A DNA stretch of 9,017 bases from Thermoplasmata archaeon (GCA_030043865.1 JASHWZ010000041.1:1-9017), one strand, 5' to 3'; shown: positions 1 to 6,228, counted from the first letter of the stretch. Made by a program: numbers and translations. Notes: a model not told the origin generated them from the letters alone.

Positions 1-440
1 GCGCGGAGAAGGTCCGGGACTACGGGATCGTCGAGGGGACCGAGGTCTCCCCCGGACTGTATCGGTGCGACCGGCTGCTCGAGAAGCCCGAGCCGTCGGA
101 GACGACGAGCCGGCTGGGGATCACGGGCGCCTACGTCTTCACTCCGTCGATCTACGCGGCGATCGACCGCACGGCCCCGGGGCGACGTGGCGAGATCCAG
201 ATCACGGACGCGCTCGCGAGACTGGCCACGGAGGAGCCCGTGTACGCGACCACCTTCCGCGGCGTGCGCTACGACATCGGCGACCGATACCTCTGGCTGC
301 GGGCGAACCTCGAGTTCGCGTTCCGGAACCCCGAGTACCGCGACCAACTCCGCCCGACCCTCGAACGGCTGCTCGCCGAACCCGCGGCCGCGCCCCCGCA
401 CCGCCCGCCCCGCCGACGCCGGAGCCGGCGGGCGAAGTGA
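1..440 (+). CDS. galU: UTP--glucose-1-phosphate uridylyltransferase, C-terminal part (5' truncated)
   Basis: Only the last 145 codons are present; the reading frame enters at base 3 and the start lies left of the window. The family transfers UMP from UTP to glucose-1-phosphate in the cytoplasm, giving the UDP-glucose used by glycosyltransferases. Visible family landmarks, counted from the first full codon: DYGIV (6-10), the EKP motif (27-29) whose lysine contacts the sugar phosphate in this family, GEIQITDAL about 75 residues in, and a late GDRYLWLRANLEFAFRNP block matching the GalU C-terminus (GDK-x-GYLKA-x-EFA-like). RmlA-type thymidylyltransferases are related, but the GEIQ-TDA form and the last block fit GalU better. 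The protein ends in a Pro/Arg-rich basic tail of about 18 residues that is not part of the fold. Three glycosyltransferases follow, which suits a sugar-activation role. Exact sugar and nucleotide are inferred. Confidence 0.82.
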   Translation, partial: AEKVRDYGIVEGTEVSPGLYRCDRLLEKPEPSETTSRLGITGAYVFTPSIYAAIDRTAPGRRGEIQITDALARLATEEPVYATTFRGVRYDIGDRYLWLRANLEFAFRNPEYRDQLRPTLERLLAEPAAAPPHRPPRRRRSRRAK

Positions 441-466
441 CCCGGAGGCGCCGCGAGGCGCCCGGG
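441..466. other. GC-rich hairpin between convergent genes
   Basis: Directly after the galU stop codon lies GGCGCC (447-452), GCGA (453-456), GGCGCC (457-462). This is a 6-bp stem closed by a GNRA-type tetraloop. The outer CCCG (441-444) and CGGG (463-466) can extend the stem across a 2-nt bulge. It sits in the 42-bp gap between convergent galU and the minus-strand glycosyltransferase. It could shape or protect the 3' end of either transcript. There is no T-tract, which archaeal terminators normally need, so termination is not claimed. Confidence 0.5.
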
Positions 467-482
467 GACCCACGGCAGAAGA

Positions 483-1526
483 CTAGCCCTGGTTGTGGTG
501 GAACCCGACCAGCGAACGCCAGACGTTGTTGAGGCGCACCGCGAGCCGCGGCGCGAACCCGTAGAGGAACATCAGCGTGGTCGGGACCGTGAGGGGGCGT
601 CGGATCCCCACGCCGTCGAGCAACGCCCGCATCTCTCGCCGGTAGTTGCCGAACGCCGGGTCGGCGGTAAGGAACACGAGGTGCACGACCGCCTTCGCGA
701 CCACGGGGTTGAGCGTGTCGTGCACGGCCCCGGTCTGCGCGTCCAGCTGGTCGAGCATCCAGGCGATGTCGCCGCGAGCGTTCGCTCCGGAGCCCCGCCA
801 GATCGACTGCTTCGGACGAAGGTCGGTACCGTACGCTCCGAGGTGGTACCCCGTGAGCGCGGTCGGGTCCATCGCCATCCACCGTCGCGCGATCACCGCC
901 ATGATGAACATCGTGTGGTCGGCGATCACGAGCCGCCGGAGGTCGCCGAGCCACGGAAGGATCATCGAGCGCCGCACGGTGATGCAGCTCGTCAGCATCG
1001 GTTTCAGACCCCGGCGCAGCTGGTCCACCTCCCCGGTCTTGAACAGACGGACCGGCCGCGAGGGGCCGGGGGGCGGGGGCGTGTCGGTGAACGGCCGGTA
1101 CCCGTTCGACGCGAACACCACGCGCGGGTCGCGGAAGATCTCCCGCATGTGCGCGACCCGTCCCTCGAGGAGCACGTCGTCGTCGTCCAGCAGCACGACC
1201 GCCTCGCCGGTGGCGATCCCGATCGCCTCGGCGACCTTGCCGCCCTGGAACCGTTCGGCGCTCACGTGAACGCGCGCCCCCAGGGCGGTGAGCTCGGCGT
1301 CGAGCTCGGGGTCGTGCGCGAACTTCACCACGAGGACCTCCTCGGCGCCCTGCGACGTCGCGGAACTCACCGCGCGCCGGAGGTATTGGGTGCGGGTGTG
1401 AGCGGCGATGACCACGGTCATCCGTGGGGGGGCGCCCGTCGGTTGCAGGACCTCGTCGCTCCGAGGCGGCGAGTCCCCCGGACCGGGCGGACCCGTGCTA
1501 CTTCCGTTCCCCTGCGTGCCGGTCAT
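483..1526 (-). CDS. Family 2 glycosyltransferase (GT-A fold)
   Basis: A 347-residue protein. The GT-A domain starts near residue 36 with MTVVIAAHTRTQYLRRA, the usual first strand and nucleotide-binding loop of GT2 enzymes. A metal-binding acidic cluster LLDDDDVL (DDDD at 114-117) takes the DXD place, and IADH (201-204) may supply the later catalytic acidic residue. The family moves a sugar from a nucleotide donor to an acceptor at the cytoplasmic membrane face. No clear transmembrane helix is seen; the C-terminal 40 residues are hydrophobic and basic. The first 35 residues are Gly/Pro/Ser-rich and unlike the family. ATG at 1526 is kept because an AT-rich promoter-like patch lies upstream, but the ATG at 1421 (Met36) would start exactly at the fold. 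It is convergent with galU and divergent from the next glycosyltransferase, and it resembles the GT2 at 2821-3759 in size and opening motif. Donor and acceptor are unknown. Confidence 0.85.
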   Translation of the reverse strand: MTGTQGNGSSTGPPGPGDSPPRSDEVLQPTGAPPRMTVVIAAHTRTQYLRRAVSSATSQGAEEVLVVKFAHDPELDAELTALGARVHVSAERFQGGKVAEAIGIATGEAVVLLDDDDVLLEGRVAHMREIFRDPRVVFASNGYRPFTDTPPPPGPSRPVRLFKTGEVDQLRRGLKPMLTSCITVRRSMILPWLGDLRRLVIADHTMFIMAVIARRWMAMDPTALTGYHLGAYGTDLRPKQSIWRGSGANARGDIAWMLDQLDAQTGAVHDTLNPVVAKAVVHLVFLTADPAFGNYRREMRALLDGVGIRRPLTVPTTLMFLYGFAPRLAVRLNNVWRSLVGFHHNQG

Positions 1527-1561
1527 CGCCTCTCGTCGCTCGCGCGCGAGGTTCGCGGACC

Positions 1562-1568
1562 GATATTG
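1562..1568 (-). promoter_or_regulatory. Possible TATA-like element for the minus-strand GT2
   Basis: On the minus strand this reads CAATATC, an AT-rich island in very GC-rich surroundings. It is centred about 39 nt upstream of the ATG at 1526. A TATA box about 26 nt from the transcription start would give a short leader of roughly 12 nt. The 149-bp gap 1527-1675 holds this and the opposing promoter, and nothing else I can recognise. Confidence 0.35.
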
Positions 1569-1647
1569 ACTGTGCGGTGGTTCCGAAGCCGTCGGAACCC
1601 GGTCGGCGCGACCCCGAGGTCTCCATCGCCGCGAACGGGGCGGAAGT

Positions 1648-1653
1648 GTTTAC
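1648..1653 (+). promoter_or_regulatory. Possible TATA-like element for the GT4 gene, leaderless spacing
   Basis: TTTACT is the only AT-rich hexamer shortly before the GTG at 1676. Its centre is about 26 nt from that codon, the distance between an archaeal TATA box and the transcription start. This suggests that transcription starts at or next to the start codon, and it supports choosing GTG 1676. Confidence 0.4.
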
Positions 1654-1675
1654 TCTCGGGGTACGTCCCGGGGCC

Positions 1676-2824
1676 GTGCGCCTCGTCTTCTTGAGCCACA
1701 GCTACTTCCCCGCGCTCGGCGGCTCCGAGCGGTTCGTCCAGGGCCTCGCGGAGGGCGCCGCGCGGCACGGGTTCACGACCACCGTCGTCACGCGCCAAGA
1801 TCCGGGCACGGCCGCCCGCGAGGAGGTCGGGGGCGTCACCGTCGTGCGACTGCCGATGCGAAACCTCGCGGGTTTCCACTTCCCGAGAAGGTATCGGCCG
1901 ACGCTCCGCGAGCTCCGGCCCGACCTCGTCCATCTGATCGGCAACCGGGTATGGGCGGCGGACTACTACCTTCCGTACGCGGGCTCGTTCGACTGGGCGC
2001 AGGTGATGACGGGCATCGGGTTCTATCAGTACGAGATGCACCGGCGGTGGTGGGACCGCTGGTATTTCGAGCGCTACCTCCCGCGACGGATCGGGCGCCT
2101 GGACCGATACGTCGCCTGCACCCCGCATGAGCGCGACCAGCTGCTGGGCTGGGGCGTGGCCCCCGGTCGGCTCGCGGTCGTGCCGCTCGGGATCCCGCTG
2201 GGCGAGTTCGAAGGACGTCCATCCGAACCGGGACCGGTGCGGGATCGCTGGGGCCTCGGAACGCCGTTCGTGGCGCTCTACGCCGGGGGCTACTACGAGA
2301 ACAAGCGCGTCGACCGCCTGGTCCGGTCCGTCGCCGCGACCGGGGGACGTTGGGGGCTCGTGGCATTCGGGCGCGACGTGCCGAGTTCCCCCTACTCCCG
2401 CCCCGTCGTGGAAGGACTGGCCCGAGCCCTCGGCGCGCGGACGCGCTTTCAGGAGGCGGTCTCACGCCCGGCGTTCCTGGAGGGTCTCGCGGCCTCCGAC
2501 GTTGCCGTGCTCGGCAGCTCCTACGAAGGGTTCGGACTGTTCCTCTTGGAAGCGATGGCGATGGGCCGACCGTTCGTCGCCTACCGGACCGGCGTCGCGC
2601 CCGAACTCGCCGCGAGCGGCGCCGGGTTCGCCGTCGCGACCGAGGCAGAGTTCACGGATGCGCTCCGTCAGCTGGAGGACGCGTCCCTCCGCGGGCGCAT
2701 GGGCGCCCGGGGTCGCGAGCTCGTCGCCAACTACTCGGTCGACCGGGAGGTCCTCGACTACCTCGCGCTCTACGAGCAAACGGTGGCGGCCCGCCGCCCC
2801 GGGGGTGCTGGGTCGGTCCCGTGA
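1676..2824 (+). CDS. Family 4 glycosyltransferase (GT-B fold)
   Basis: 382 residues from a GTG start. The frame stays open far upstream, but similarity to the family begins at VRLVFLSHSYFPALGGSERF, the first beta strand plus the glycine loop (GG at 15-16) typical of GT4 enzymes, and a TATA-like element sits 26 nt before this GTG. An in-frame GTG at 1646 is the alternative. The second Rossmann domain begins near residue 196 (PFVALYAGGYYENKRVD), and the E-x7-E signature EGFGLFLLE is at 284-292, followed by AMAMGRPFVAYRTG, the retaining GT4 donor-site block. These enzymes add a hexose or related sugar from a nucleotide-sugar to a lipid-linked or glycan acceptor on the cytoplasmic side. The stop codon overlaps the start of the next GT2, so the two are probably one operon. 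Sugar specificity cannot be read from the sequence. Confidence 0.9.
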   Translation: MRLVFLSHSYFPALGGSERFVQGLAEGAARHGFTTTVVTRQDPGTAAREEVGGVTVVRLPMRNLAGFHFPRRYRPTLRELRPDLVHLIGNRVWAADYYLPYAGSFDWAQVMTGIGFYQYEMHRRWWDRWYFERYLPRRIGRLDRYVACTPHERDQLLGWGVAPGRLAVVPLGIPLGEFEGRPSEPGPVRDRWGLGTPFVALYAGGYYENKRVDRLVRSVAATGGRWGLVAFGRDVPSSPYSRPVVEGLARALGARTRFQEAVSRPAFLEGLAASDVAVLGSSYEGFGLFLLEAMAMGRPFVAYRTGVAPELAASGAGFAVATEAEFTDALRQLEDASLRGRMGARGRELVANYSVDREVLDYLALYEQTVAARRPGGAGSVP

Positions 2825-3759
2825 GCGACCCGACGGTCTCGGTGGTCGTGATCGCCCACCGCCGGACGGAATACCTCGAGGACGCGCTCCGGTCCGTCGA
2901 GCAGCAGCGCCGACCGCCCGACGAGGTGCTGGTGATCGAGGACAATCCGCCGTACGGCCGCCCGTCGGTCGTCCCGCCCGCGTGGCCGGTCTCGTGGGAG
3001 AACCGAGGGGACCTCGGCCCGGCGGGCGCGAAGTTCGCTCGAGGTCTCGCGACCGCGCGCGGAGACGTCGTCGCCTTTCTCGAGGACGACGACCGGTTCG
3101 TGCCCGAGAAGCTCGCGCACGTCGCCCGCGTCTTCGGCGACCACCCGGAGGTGGTGTTCCTGCGGAACCGCCTCGCGTTCATCGGGCCGGACGGCGCCCC
3201 GCGCGCCGCCACGTCCCCGATCCGCGCCCACCCGGAGGGCCCGGTCCCTCCGGTGCCGAGCGCGATGTCGCGCGGATTGATGACGCTGAACATGTCGGCG
3301 ATGTCGGTCCGGCGCCGTGCCTACCTGCCGGCGCTCTCCTTCTACGGTGGGGAGAACCCATCGTCCGACGTGCTCACGTACTGGCTCTCCGCGTATCTCG
3401 GAGGGACCGCCTGGTACTCGCCGCTCCCGCTCACGGAGTACCGGTTCCACGACCGGAACCTTAGCCGGTCCAACGAGGTGGACGTGACGCTCCGCTCCTA
3501 CGCGTTCGCCCGCCAGCTCGTCGCGGCCTCGGCGCCGGGGAGCCCGGCCCGTGCCCTCGCTCGCTCGATCGAGCGGTCGCAGCGACTCGGGGCGGCGATG
3601 GCGTCGGGTCGCCTCCCGACCCCTTCCGAGCTCTCGGGTCAGCTGTGGGACGGCGTGGTCCGGCTCTCCGCGATCCACTTCCTCCGGCTGTACACCGTCT
3701 ACCGGCACTGGCGGCAGATCGGCGGAGTGGTCCGCCCGTCGACCGGTGCGGCCGGCTGA
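2821..3759 (+). CDS. Family 2 glycosyltransferase (GT-A fold), second copy
   Basis: 312 residues from GTG 2821, which overlaps the GT4 stop in a GTGA arrangement; no Shine-Dalgarno motif precedes it, so translation is probably coupled. The frame is open further upstream, but that part lies inside the GT4 gene and has no GT2 features. The fold begins at once with VSVVVIAHRRTEYLEDALRSV, then VLVIEDN (36-42) and the acidic metal site FLEDDDRF (EDDD at 88-91). A later stretch with ENPSSDVLTYWLSAYLGG may hold the acceptor-side acidic residue. The C-terminus is basic and moderately hydrophobic without a clear membrane helix. Size, opening motif and acidic cluster resemble the minus-strand GT2 at 483-1526, which suggests an old duplication. 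It likely adds a further sugar in the same glycan pathway as the GT4 enzyme. Confidence 0.88.
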   Translation: MSDPTVSVVVIAHRRTEYLEDALRSVEQQRRPPDEVLVIEDNPPYGRPSVVPPAWPVSWENRGDLGPAGAKFARGLATARGDVVAFLEDDDRFVPEKLAHVARVFGDHPEVVFLRNRLAFIGPDGAPRAATSPIRAHPEGPVPPVPSAMSRGLMTLNMSAMSVRRRAYLPALSFYGGENPSSDVLTYWLSAYLGGTAWYSPLPLTEYRFHDRNLSRSNEVDVTLRSYAFARQLVAASAPGSPARALARSIERSQRLGAAMASGRLPTPSELSGQLWDGVVRLSAIHFLRLYTVYRHWRQIGGVVRPSTGAAG

Positions 3760-3774
3760 CGGTCGGGTCCGGAA

Positions 3775-3882
3775 TGGGGCTGCCCGAATTTGAATCGGGG
3801 TCCCGAGCTCCCAAAGCTCGAAGGATGGACCAGTAGAGCGGACGGAGGATCGGCCTCCGGTCCGTAGCTACCCCACAGCCCC
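3775..3882 (-). tRNA. tRNA-Pro (UGG) with an insertion in the D-loop
   Basis: Reading the minus strand, the acceptor stem GGGGCTG (from 3882) pairs with CAGCCCC, followed by discriminator A at 3775. The anticodon arm is CGAGC-TTTGGGA-GCTCG (3804-3820) with anticodon TGG at 3811-3813. The variable loop is GGAC and the T arm is CCCGA-TTCAAAT-TCGGG. The 5' section TGGGGTAGC and the later TGGTCCATCCT match the D arm of archaeal tRNA-Pro, but about 33 extra nucleotides separate them. Removing them leaves 75 nt of ordinary tRNA. CCA is not encoded. The canonical 37/38 intron is absent. It starts 8 nt after the UPF0179 stop codon on the same strand, so it may be read through from that gene. A weak AT-richer patch (TCAAAC, 3908-3913) about 28 nt upstream could be its own promoter. 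It is convergent with the upstream GT2. Confidence 0.9.
3833..3865 (-). other. Putative non-canonical tRNA intron in the D-loop of tRNA-Pro
   Basis: These 33 nt lie between position 17 and the conserved GG (18-19) of the tRNA. They fold into a hairpin: CGGAC pairs with GTCCG, then after a one-base bulge GGAGG pairs with CCTCC around the loop CCGAT. Outside this, exon GTAG can pair with CTAC at the 3' edge. Archaeal splicing endonuclease usually needs a bulge-helix-bulge with 3-nt bulges around a 4-bp helix. I could not fit a strict version, so the exact borders may be off by a few bases. The excision is inferred from the normal tRNA that remains. An expanded D-loop retained in the mature tRNA is the alternative. 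Confidence 0.6.
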
Positions 3883-3890
3883 CCACCGGC

Positions 3891-4319
3891 CTAGACGGCG
3901 TCGACCCGTTTGAGCGTTCGGCCGATCCGGCACTCCGCCGGCGCGTCCTCGACCCGTTCGATGCGGAACCGCTGCTTCGGGGGCAGGCTCGGCCCGGCGC
4001 ACACGGTCCAGTTCGGACAGTCGAGGCGACGGCACGGATACCGACCGACCTCGACCGAGCTGCCCACGACCGCGCTGCGAGAGTCGACGACGAGCGTTCG
4101 TGGGACGGGTCGGACCTCGACGACATGGGCCTCCGACTCCTGGAGCGCGCACGGATGGGTGACCGCGCGCACCTTCGTGACGGCGTACTGCCGACCGACG
4201 TCGAGCGTGAGGCACGCATGCCGGTACGGACAGGTACGGCAGACCGGGGCTCCGCCCTGGTAGACGAACGTGTAGCCGTCCCGCGCCTCGCCGCTCGCGA
4301 TCAGCGTGATGTCGGCCAT
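3891..4319 (-). CDS. UPF0179 family cysteine-rich protein
   Basis: 142 residues, the usual size for UPF0179, an archaeal family with no established function. The opening MADITLIASGEARDGYTFVY and the cysteine pattern are the basis of the call. A first cluster C27-x2-C30-x5-C36 is followed by C57 in HPC, and a second cluster C96-x4-C101-x5-C107 follows in YPCRRLDCPNWTVC. Together these look like one or two metal or iron-sulfur sites, which is inference. There is no signal peptide or membrane helix, so it is probably cytoplasmic. The ATG lies 1 nt after the egsA stop, with GGTG about 7 nt before it, so translation is probably coupled to egsA. tRNA-Pro follows 8 nt downstream. The context suggests housekeeping but does not settle the job. 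Confidence 0.85.
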   Translation of the reverse strand: MADITLIASGEARDGYTFVYQGGAPVCRTCPYRHACLTLDVGRQYAVTKVRAVTHPCALQESEAHVVEVRPVPRTLVVDSRSAVVGSSVEVGRYPCRRLDCPNWTVCAGPSLPPKQRFRIERVEDAPAECRIGRTLKRVDAV

Positions 4320-4320
4320 G

Positions 4321-5430
4321 CTATCCCACCACCCCGGTCCGGCTCGCGAGCCGCTCGGCGGCCTCGCGCGTCAGGCCGTTGTCGCCCAGGATCGTGTACC
4401 GCTCCGGCCGGAGCGTGTGGGCGAGCACGAGCGCTTTCACGACCTCCTCGCCGGTCACGCCGAGTTCGGCCGCGGTCGTCGGCGCCCCGATCGTCTTGAG
4501 CGTGGCTTGGACGCGCTGCCAGTCGCCGCCGTGCAGGTACATCATCATGATCGCGCCCACGCCGCACTGCTCGCCGTGCAGGCTCGGATGCGCGGCGACC
4601 CGGTCGAGGGCGTGGCTGAACAGGTGCTCGCTGCCCGAGCACGGCCGGGACGAGCCCGCCACGCTCATCGAGATCCCCGCGACGATCATCGGTCGGATCG
4701 CGATCCAGACGGATTCCTCGAGACCGGGCTTGATCGAGCCCGCATGGTCGATGATCTCGCGCGCCGCGTACTCGCTCAGCGTCGCGGCCGTGCTCGAGAA
4801 CTCCTCGTTCTTCAACCGGACCGCGAGGTGCCAGTCGAGGACGGCGGTGACGTTCGAGATGACGTCGGCGCACCCCGAGGCGAGCAGGCGGAACGGTGCC
4901 TGGACGATTACCTCGGTGTCGGCGATGATGCCGATCGGGACCGCCGCGTCGATGCTCGTCGTCCGCTCGGAACCGTGCAGCGAGGCGCGGGGCGACGAGA
5001 TGCCGTCGTGCGCCGCCGAGGTCGGCAGGCTGACGAACGGGATCCGGAGCCGGTGCGCGACGACCTTCGTGATGTCGATCTTGCTGCCGCCGCCGGCCGC
5101 GATGAGGAAACGGGCTCCGACCGCCCGTACCTCGGATTCGATCCGCGCGACCTCGGCCTCCGTCGCCTCCTTCGCGATCACCACCGGCGCCGTGAATCCC
5201 GCGTCGGTCAGGATCTCCGCGGCCCGGCGACCGACGAGCTCCGCGGTCTTCGGACCGGTGACGACGGCACCGGTGTCGAGGAAGTCGAACTGTCGGCACG
5301 CGTTCGCGAGCTCGGTGACGACGCCGTGGCCCGCGAGCACGACCCGGGGGAACACCATGCCCCGGGCCTTTCCGAACGGTGAGTCCGCGGCAATCATCGG
5401 GCCGCGAGCACTCGGGTCGTGCATCCCCAT
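4321..5430 (-). CDS. egsA: sn-glycerol-1-phosphate dehydrogenase
   Basis: 369 residues. The enzyme reduces dihydroxyacetone phosphate with NAD(P)H to sn-glycerol-1-phosphate, the backbone of archaeal ether lipids. It belongs to the metal-dependent, iron-alcohol-dehydrogenase-like superfamily and is cytoplasmic. Landmarks: FPRVVLAGHGVV (27-38) at the family's start, the nucleotide-binding GGGSKIDITK (113-122), PTSAAHDGISSPRAS (136-150), GSEHLFSHALD (266-276) and LHGEQCGVG (284-292). The metal ligands of the family are one Asp and two His; D189, H269 and H285 are the likely ones here. The ATG at 5430 adds about 20 residues before the conserved part, so Met12 (5397) is a credible alternative start. 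An AT-rich promoter-like patch precedes it, and UPF0179 follows after 1 nt. This gene is the clearest proof that the host is an archaeon. Confidence 0.96.
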   Translation of the reverse strand: MGMHDPSARGPMIAADSPFGKARGMVFPRVVLAGHGVVTELANACRQFDFLDTGAVVTGPKTAELVGRRAAEILTDAGFTAPVVIAKEATEAEVARIESEVRAVGARFLIAAGGGSKIDITKVVAHRLRIPFVSLPTSAAHDGISSPRASLHGSERTTSIDAAVPIGIIADTEVIVQAPFRLLASGCADVISNVTAVLDWHLAVRLKNEEFSSTAATLSEYAAREIIDHAGSIKPGLEESVWIAIRPMIVAGISMSVAGSSRPCSGSEHLFSHALDRVAAHPSLHGEQCGVGAIMMMYLHGGDWQRVQATLKTIGAPTTAAELGVTGEEVVKALVLAHTLRPERYTILGDNGLTREAAERLASRTGVVG

Positions 5431-5468
5431 GGCTTGGAACGCCGAACGGTAGGACGACCCTCATTAGC

Positions 5469-5480
5469 GTATCTAGTATC
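5469..5480 (-). promoter_or_regulatory. Possible TATA-like element for egsA
   Basis: The minus strand reads GATACTAGATAC here, within the most AT-rich patch (5461-5484) of the 139-bp gap 5431-5569. Its centre is about 45 nt from the ATG at 5430, which predicts a leader of about 20 nt. The rest of the gap is GC-rich and holds an inverted repeat (5488-5504) but no gene. Confidence 0.4.
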
Positions 5481-5487
5481 GATCTTC

Positions 5488-5504
5488 GTCGGCGCACCGC
5501 CGAC
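5488..5504. repeat. Perfect inverted repeat upstream of egsA
   Basis: GTCGGCG-CAC-CGCCGAC: two 7-nt arms around a 3-nt centre. It lies immediately upstream of the egsA promoter-like patch and about 65 nt after the queE stop on the same strand. It could be an operator for a dimeric regulator or a hairpin in the queE 3' end. Base composition is high in G and C, so chance is possible. Confidence 0.45.
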
Positions 5505-5569
5505 CGCGGGAGGAGAGTTTCGGGCGGGTCGGGCCGGTGCGGCTCGGCGGCCGGACGGGGACATCGGAC

Positions 5570-6199
5570 CTACCGGCCCGGCACGTCGCCCCAGATGTGC
5601 TTGTGCTCCTGCAGCATCACCCGCACGTCCAGGCGGTCGGCGAGCACCCACTCGGCGAGACGGCGGACGTCGGAGCCCCATACCGGTTGAACGACCACTG
5701 CGGCCGGGCTGGGCCGGGTGCGGAGCACGCGCTTGGCGTAGAGGTAGTCCCGACGGTCCTCGACGACGAACTTCAGGACGTCGGTCGGACGAAGTCGAGG
5801 GAGGTTCGACCAGCGGTTCCTCGACTCCATCTTTGACGACGGGCACTTGACGTCGACGCTCAGCACCAGGTTCGGGATCTCCAGGAACGGAGTGACGTCG
5901 AGCGAGCCTCCCGTTTCGATCACGGTCGTGACCCCGCGCTCGGAAAGCCGCTCGACCAGCGTCACGGACTCTCGCTGCAACAGGGGCTCGCCCCCGGTCA
6001 GGCAAACGTAGCGGGTGCCGTTCCTCCCGACTTCTCGGAGGAGGGAGGCGATCGACCGCTCCCGCCCGGGGCCGAACGAGTACGTCGTGTCGCACCAACT
6101 GCATCGCAGGTTGCAGCGCGCGGTCCGGATGAACGTGGTCCGCGTGCCGGTCAGCGGACCTTCCCCTTGCAGGGAATGGAACACCTCGATCACGCGCAT
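5570..6199 (-). CDS. queE: 7-carboxy-7-deazaguanine synthase (radical SAM)
   Basis: 209 residues from ATG 6199. The enzyme converts 6-carboxy-tetrahydropterin to 7-carboxy-7-deazaguanine, on the way to preQ0 and, in archaea, archaeosine at tRNA position 15. Seen: the N-terminal EVFHSLQGEGPLTG (5-18); CNLRCSWCD (29-37), the CX3CX2C cluster that binds the 4Fe-4S centre in radical SAM enzymes; GGEP (69-72) for SAM; ETGG (95-98); VDVKCPSS (115-122); and the C-terminal QEHKHIWG (197-204). The frame is open for 200 more codons upstream, but that region is antisense to leuS; ATG 6199 starts right at the family N-terminus and has a TATA-like element 26 nt before it. It is divergent from leuS. No other archaeosine gene is in the window. 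Confidence 0.96.
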   Translation of the reverse strand: MRVIEVFHSLQGEGPLTGTRTTFIRTARCNLRCSWCDTTYSFGPGRERSIASLLREVGRNGTRYVCLTGGEPLLQRESVTLVERLSERGVTTVIETGGSLDVTPFLEIPNLVLSVDVKCPSSKMESRNRWSNLPRLRPTDVLKFVVEDRRDYLYAKRVLRTRPSPAAVVVQPVWGSDVRRLAEWVLADRLDVRVMLQEHKHIWGDVPGR

Positions 6200-6222
6200 C
6201 GACCGAGGAGCGTCGCCGGCGC

Positions 6223-6228
6223 GTATAG
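6223..6228 (-). promoter_or_regulatory. TATA-like element for queE, leaderless spacing
   Basis: The minus strand reads CTATAC, centred about 26 nt upstream of the queE ATG (6199). No Shine-Dalgarno motif lies before that ATG, which fits a leaderless mRNA. The element is flanked by two palindromic GCCGGC hexamers (6215-6220 and 6237-6242). Confidence 0.5.

Noticed and set aside
1424..1675. An 84-codon upstream extension of the GT4 gene
   Set aside because: It overlaps the N-terminus of the divergent GT2 gene and the intergenic promoters and contains no GT4 sequence; GTG 1676 starts at the first strand of the fold.
495..1694. A 399-codon plus-strand open frame antisense to the minus-strand GT2
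   Set aside because: Arg/Pro/His-rich with no recognisable domain; such shadows are expected opposite GC-rich genes, and the minus-strand frame has clear GT2 motifs.
2350..2820. An upstream extension of the second GT2 gene
   Set aside because: It lies out of frame inside the GT4 gene and is Arg-rich; the GT2 fold begins at GTG 2821.
4301..5497. A long minus-strand open frame overlapping egsA in another frame, and 358- and 357-codon plus-strand frames opposite it
   Set aside because: All are rich in Arg and low-complexity stretches; the egsA frame alone shows conserved dehydrogenase motifs.
5505..5569. Possible terminator or small RNA after queE
   Set aside because: The stretch is GC-rich with only weak pairing and no T-run on the minus strand.
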